DNA from: Pseudomonadota bacterium | Lineage (GTDB): Bacteria; Pseudomonadota; Gammaproteobacteria; Acidiferrobacterales; UBA6901 | Assembly: GCA_021785795.1 (NCBI GenBank) | Contig: JAJYEK010000067.1 | Span: forward strand, 1 to 17,862 | DNA length: 17,862 nucleotides | Direction: 5' to 3' | Notes under the pieces: generated by a model | What the model was told of the DNA's origin: nothing | What the model saw: the letters and a program-made list of their open reading frames with translations, nothing else | Databases searched by the model: none | Part shown: positions 14,434 to 17,862 of the stretch, piece after piece | Layout: the number at the start of each line of letters is the position of its first letter | Numbering within the stretch: position 1 is the first letter of the stretch | Made by a program: the position numbers and the translations under genes

Positions 14434-15105
14434 ATGCGCGTCGTGCTGATCGATGACCACACCCTAGTCCGCAAGGGGCTCGAGCAGCTGCTCGAGAGCC
14501 GCGGAATCGAAGTGGTCGCCTCAGTGGCAACCGGCGCCGAAGGGCTGGCCCAGACGCCGGGACTCGCGCCCGACATCATTCTGCTTGACGTGAAAATGCC
14601 GGACATGAACGGACTGGAGGTCCTGGCGCGGCTGCGCGCCGCCGGCGTGCAGGTCCCGATCCTTATGCTGACCATGAGTCGCGACGAGGCCGACCTGCAA
14701 ACCGCGCTTCGCGGCGGCGCGCAGGGATACCTGCTGAAAGATATGGATCCCGAGGATCTCGTTCCAGCGCTCCAGGATGCGGTGCGCGGCGACAACGTCG
14801 TTGCCAAGGAACTCATCGGCTCGCTGACCCGGCTGGTACAGGGTCAGCAGAAAAACACCCCTTCGCCAGCCGCCCCGCTCGCGGAACTAACCCCGCGCGA
14901 GCAGGAAATCCTGCGGCATCTGGCCGAAGGCCGCAGCAACAAGGCGATCGCGCGCGTTCTGTACATCACTGACGGGACGGTCAAGCTGCATGTAAAATCG
15001 ATACTGCGCAAGCTTGGCGTCCGTTCCCGCGTCGAAGCCGCCGTGATGGCGGTCGAGCACGACCTCGCCACCCGCCAGAAGACCGGCAGCCAGCGCACCG
15101 GCTGA
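14434..15105 (+). CDS. NarL/FixJ-family response regulator
   Basis: This is a 223-residue DNA-binding response regulator. The receiver domain has D7/D8, phosphoacceptor D52 (LLDVKMPDMNG), T80 and K102. A linker (about 125-148) leads to a LuxR-type helix-turn-helix at about 152-197, containing LTPREQEILRHLAEGRSNKAIA and the recognition helix region TDGTVKLHVKSILRKL. GGGAG (14421-14425) lies 8 nt before the start. With the preceding kinase it forms a complete phosphorelay pair. Targets are not evident: no convincing NarL heptamer pair was found by eye near the dsr or cysG promoters. It ends tail-to-tail with cysG, 15 nt apart, with only a 5-bp hairpin (15106-15110 with 15118-15122) between the coding regions. 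Confidence 0.9.
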   Translation: MRVVLIDDHTLVRKGLEQLLESRGIEVVASVATGAEGLAQTPGLAPDIILLDVKMPDMNGLEVLARLRAAGVQVPILMLTMSRDEADLQTALRGGAQGYLLKDMDPEDLVPALQDAVRGDNVVAKELIGSLTRLVQGQQKNTPSPAAPLAELTPREQEILRHLAEGRSNKAIARVLYITDGTVKLHVKSILRKLGVRSRVEAAVMAVEHDLATRQKTGSQRTG

Positions 15106-15120
15106 AGCGCGTCCGGAGCG

Positions 15121-16530
15121 CTAGGGCGTCCCGCCGGGCCCGACGGCCGCCGGCATGAACCACGCAAGCTTCTCGTGCAGTCGCACCACTTCGCCTACGA
15201 TAATGAGGGTCGGGGCATGAATGTCGTTATGGCGGACGATGTCCGGGAGGGTATCAAGCGTACCGACGTAGACCCGCTGGTTGCGCGTCGTGCCCTGTTC
15301 CACCAGGGCCGCGGGCGTGCCAGCCGGGAGGCCGTGAGCCACAAGCTCGCCGCACAATACCGCGATCCCGTGCAGCCCCATGTAGAACACGATCGTCTGT
15401 CGGGGCTGCGCCAGCGCTTTCCAGTTCAGGTTGACGCTGCCATCCTGCAGATGGCCCGTTACGAAAACAACCGCCTGTGAATAGTCACGATGCGTCAGCG
15501 GTATGCCTGCATAGGAAGCGCAACCGGCGGCGGCGGTAATCCCGGGAACCACCTGGAACGCAATACCCTCGGCCATCAGGGTCTCGATTTCCTCGCCACC
15601 ACGTCCGAATATGAACGGGTCCCCCCCTTTGAGGCGTACCACACGTTTGCCCTCTTTCGCCAGCCGCACCAGCAGCTGATTGATCCCCTCCTGAGGAATC
15701 GCATGGTTGTCGCGCTCTTTGCCGACGTAGATGCGCTCGGCTTCGCGACGGACGAGATCCAGCACCGCCGGGGCCACCAGACGGTCGTATACCACAACGT
15801 CGGCCCGCTGCATGAGCCGCAACGCCCGGAACGTCAGCAAATCGGGGTCTCCGGGTCCGCCTCCGATGAGATACACTTCGCCACGGGCCGGTTCGCCGCT
15901 CTCCTGGTCGAGAGCCTGCTGCAATGTCATCCGCGCCGCCTGATCCTGTCCGGCGTACACCTGCTCGGCGACCACGCCCTCTACGATCTTTTCCCAAAAT
16001 ATGCGGCGGTCCGCCGTGCGCCGGAACCGCTGCCGTACCTTCTCGCGGAATTCCCCCATCATTGCGGCCAAACGTCCGTAGGACGCCGGGATGAGCGTCT
16101 CGAGCCGTGCACGCAGCAGACGCGCCAGCACCGGCGCCGCGCCGCCGGTCGATACCGCCAGCACCAGCGGCGACCGGTCGATGATCGACGGCATCACGAA
16201 GGAACAGAGGTCCGGCCGGTCCACGACATTCACCGGAACGTGAAGCGTACGCGCCGCCAGCGCCACCGCGCGATTGACCGCCTCGTCATCAGTGGCCGCG
16301 ATCACCACGGCGACTCCCCTGACCTGCTCCGTCTCGAACCGGCCGGCCCAGTGCTCGACCCGGCCTTCGGCTACCAGCGCCGACATTGCGCCGCTCAATT
16401 CCGGCGCCACTACCCGGACTCGGGCGCCCGCCTGCAACAGTACTCCAGCCTTGCGTGCAGCAACGTCGCCGCCCCCAATGACCAGGCAGGACTGGTCGCG
16501 GACGGTCAGAAAAATCGGAAGGAAATCCAT
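15121..16530 (-). CDS. cysG: Siroheme synthase CysG (trifunctional)
   Basis: CysG converts uroporphyrinogen III to siroheme in the cytoplasm. The 469-residue protein joins two enzymes. The N-terminal precorrin-2 dehydrogenase/ferrochelatase (1 to about 205) has the NAD motif [11 protein letters not shown], catalytic D104 in NVVDRPD and S127 in AVSTGG, matching D104 and S128 of E. coli CysG. The C-terminal SAM-dependent uroporphyrinogen methyltransferase (about 216-455) has [19 protein letters not shown] (D249), [16 protein letters not shown] and FYMGL. The length is that of typical full CysG. It is on the strand opposite to dsr and has its own promoter region. It probably serves both DsrAB and assimilatory needs. 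Siroheme is the DsrAB cofactor, so its location beside the dsr cluster is functionally sensible. Confidence 0.96.
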   Translation of the reverse strand: MDFLPIFLTVRDQSCLVIGGGDVAARKAGVLLQAGARVRVVAPELSGAMSALVAEGRVEHWAGRFETEQVRGVAVVIAATDDEAVNRAVALAARTLHVPVNVVDRPDLCSFVMPSIIDRSPLVLAVSTGGAAPVLARLLRARLETLIPASYGRLAAMMGEFREKVRQRFRRTADRRIFWEKIVEGVVAEQVYAGQDQAARMTLQQALDQESGEPARGEVYLIGGGPGDPDLLTFRALRLMQRADVVVYDRLVAPAVLDLVRREAERIYVGKERDNHAIPQEGINQLLVRLAKEGKRVVRLKGGDPFIFGRGGEEIETLMAEGIAFQVVPGITAAAGCASYAGIPLTHRDYSQAVVFVTGHLQDGSVNLNWKALAQPRQTIVFYMGLHGIAVLCGELVAHGLPAGTPAALVEQGTTRNQRVYVGTLDTLPDIVRHNDIHAPTLIIVGEVVRLHEKLAWFMPAAVGPGGTP

Positions 16531-16910
16531 GGCAGCAGTTGTTCCGGGATGTTATTTCGCTGATAATTATATTGAGAAACAATGTACTATCATATATATT
16601 TCGCCCTTATTCTATATCTCTTTCGGCGGATATGACCGGATTCTCCCTCAGCGGCGTATACCGGTGACTTTCCGTATTCTAATGGAAAATCCCGGAACTC
16701 GTGACCCGGCGAGAACTTTCTCGCTCCGGCAGTATAATCCGTGCCATCCTGCCCGGTGCGCCCGCCGGCCACGCGGAAGAACCGGACCAACCCGAGCGGC
16801 TCGCGCTGCACCCCGATCCGGTTCGGTGCTATGATCCGCTCTTTCCGCGATCATCCGGACCGGGCGCGCCTTCCGAACCCGGCAGATTCTGCCGCATCCG
16901 TCCATACCGC
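16531..16910. other. Divergent intergenic region between cysG and waaF
   Basis: These 380 bp hold no supportable gene. An AT-rich island at about 16555-16620 lies immediately upstream of cysG. On the minus strand it contains TATAAT (plus coordinates 16566-16571), about 35 nt before the cysG start, though no good -35 was found at 16-18 bp. A small inverted repeat ATTG-N5-CAAT (16571-16583) abuts it. On the plus strand there is a perfect TATAAT at 16733-16738, also without a clear -35, and an extended -10 at 16827-16835. Confidence 0.6.
16827..16835 (+). promoter_or_regulatory. Extended -10 promoter for waaF
   Basis: TGCTATGAT matches the extended -10 consensus TGnTATAAT except for one base. 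The matching -35 position is poor (TGCACC at 16807-16812, 17-bp spacing), which an extended -10 can tolerate. The start site predicted near 16842 would give a leader of about 70 nt before the waaF GTG. Confidence 0.5.
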
Positions 16911-17862
16911 GTGAACCACTCGCCTTCTTCGATTCTCGTCGTGGGACCCTCTTGGGTCGGCGACATGGTGATGGCTCAAAGCCTATTCCAGCTGCTCCGG
17001 CAACGTCACCCCGGAGCGGCCATCGACGTACTGGCGCCTTCCTGGAGCGAACCGCTGCTGGCCCGCATGCCGGAGATCCGGAATGCCTGGCCGCTGCCGA
17101 CGCGCCACGGCCAGCTGGGGTTGGGAACGCGGTTGCGGCTGGGCCGATCGCTGCGTGCGCAGCATTACGGACAGGCAATCGTGCTGCCCAATTCTTTCAA
17201 ATCGGCACTCGTACCGTTCTGGGCCGGAATTCCGCTGCGCAGCGGCTATGTCGGAGAATTGCGCTGGGGATTGCTCAACGACATCCGCAGGCTCGACGCA
17301 ACGCGGCTACCCACCACGGTCGAGCGCTTTCTGGCGCTCGGTCTCGATCCCGGCGCGGCACTTCCCGTCCCGATTCCTGTCCCCCGGCTTGCGGTCTTGG
17401 AGACAGGAATCGAAGCGGCGCTTGCCCGCCTTGGCCTCCGTCATGCCGGACGGCCGATACTGGCGCTCTGTCCGGGTGCGGAATACGGGCCGGCCAAGCG
17501 TTGGCCCGAGGAATATTACGCCCGGATCGCGGGGGTCTATGCGGCGCGCGGCTGGGAGATCTGGCTCTTCGGTTCCGAGCGGGACCGGACAGTCACCGCC
17601 CGGGTGCACGCCCTGTCCGGCATAGAGTGCGTGGATCTTGCGGGACGGACGACGCTGGGCGAAGCGGTTGATCTCCTGTCACTGGCCCGGACGGTCGTGA
17701 GCAATGACTCCGGTCTGATGCACGTGGCCGCAAGCCTCGGGCGGCGGTTGATCGCAGTGTACGGGTCATCCGATCCCGGTTTCACGCCGCCGCTGAGCAG
17801 CCAGGCGACGGTCCTATCTCTCGGCCTGCCCTGCAGCCCGTGTTTCAAACGCGAGATCGGAA
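16911..17862 (+). CDS. waaF: LPS heptosyltransferase II, 5' part
   Basis: WaaF adds the second L-glycero-D-manno-heptose to the lipopolysaccharide inner core at the cytoplasmic face of the membrane. The gene has 317 codons before the window edge, of about 345 usual. Family motifs are ILVVGPSWVGDMVMAQSL (8-25, with D18 aligning to the catalytic aspartate of this GT9 family), LPNSFKSALVPFWAGIPLR (92-110), CPGAEYGPAKRWP (187-199), SNDSGLMHVAA (264-274) and YGSSDPGFTPPL (284-295). The start is GTG 16911, giving eight residues before the conserved ILVVGPSW; no in-frame ATG or clear ribosome-binding site was found nearby. It is unrelated to sulfur oxidation and marks the flank of the cluster. Confidence 0.93.
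   Translation, partial: MNHSPSSILVVGPSWVGDMVMAQSLFQLLRQRHPGAAIDVLAPSWSEPLLARMPEIRNAWPLPTRHGQLGLGTRLRLGRSLRAQHYGQAIVLPNSFKSALVPFWAGIPLRSGYVGELRWGLLNDIRRLDATRLPTTVERFLALGLDPGAALPVPIPVPRLAVLETGIEAALARLGLRHAGRPILALCPGAEYGPAKRWPEEYYARIAGVYAARGWEIWLFGSERDRTVTARVHALSGIECVDLAGRTTLGEAVDLLSLARTVVSNDSGLMHVAASLGRRLIAVYGSSDPGFTPPLSSQATVLSLGLPCSPCFKREIG

Noticed and set aside
15490..16563. 357-codon plus-strand frame opposite cysG
   Set aside because: CysG on the minus strand has all catalytic motifs; the plus frame is Arg/His-rich without motifs.
16733..16738. Perfect TATAAT on the plus strand upstream of waaF
   Set aside because: No -35-like sequence at 16-18 bp and no extended TG; the TGCTATGAT nearer the gene is the better promoter candidate, so it is only noted in the intergenic description.
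16831..16914. 27-codon frame whose stop overlaps the waaF GTG
   Set aside because: Its ATG lies within the predicted extended -10 element, so it would be upstream of the transcript start, and it has no ribosome-binding site.

Overview
This window carries most of a reverse-type dissimilatory sulfite reductase (rDsr) operon from a sulfur-oxidising proteobacterium. The base composition is GC-rich, and the order dsrB-E-F-H-C-M-K-L-J-O-P-N-R is the one known from Allochromatium vinosum and other sulfur oxidisers. DsrEFH and the 655-residue DsrL, with no dsrD in view, indicate the oxidative direction. A WaaF-type LPS heptosyltransferase confirms a Gram-negative host. A chemotrophic or phototrophic gammaproteobacterium is the best guess, but the sequence does not fix the genus and a betaproteobacterium is possible.

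Layout. 1-573 is the C-terminal half of dsrB. 574-843 is a non-coding gap with a strong hairpin, a perfect FNR/ANR-type palindrome (TTGAT-N4-ATCAA, 636-649) and a well-placed -10 (TAAAAT, 673-678), so it looks like an internal promoter for dsrE onward. 844-2318 holds the sulfur relay dsrE, dsrF, dsrH, dsrC. 2374-9188 holds dsrM, dsrK, dsrL, dsrJ, dsrO, dsrP: the DsrMKJOP membrane complex with the DsrL flavoprotein gene inside it. 9189-9324 holds a hairpin that buries a GGAGG and a small His-rich reading frame whose stop overlaps the dsrN start. dsrN (siroheme amidation) and dsrR (IscA-like) follow, then a dihydrolipoamide-dehydrogenase-like gene that overlaps dsrR by ATGA where A. vinosum has dsrS.

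A hairpin and an AT-rich promoter region separate this block from a two-gene NarX/NarL-type two-component system (12780-15105). Convergent to it is cysG (16530-15121, minus strand), the trifunctional siroheme synthase. After a 380-bp divergent intergenic region comes the 5' part of waaF, starting with GTG and cut by the window edge.

How the genes fit together (family knowledge). CysG makes siroheme and DsrN amidates it for DsrAB. DsrEFH passes persulfide sulfur to the C-terminal cysteine of DsrC. DsrAB with DsrL releases sulfite from persulfurated sulfur, and DsrMKJOP reoxidises DsrC species and moves electrons through the membrane. The FNR-like site and the redox-looking NarX-type kinase suggest, by inference, that the pathway is tuned to oxygen or redox state. 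No tRNA, rRNA, CRISPR array, insertion sequence or prophage gene was seen.
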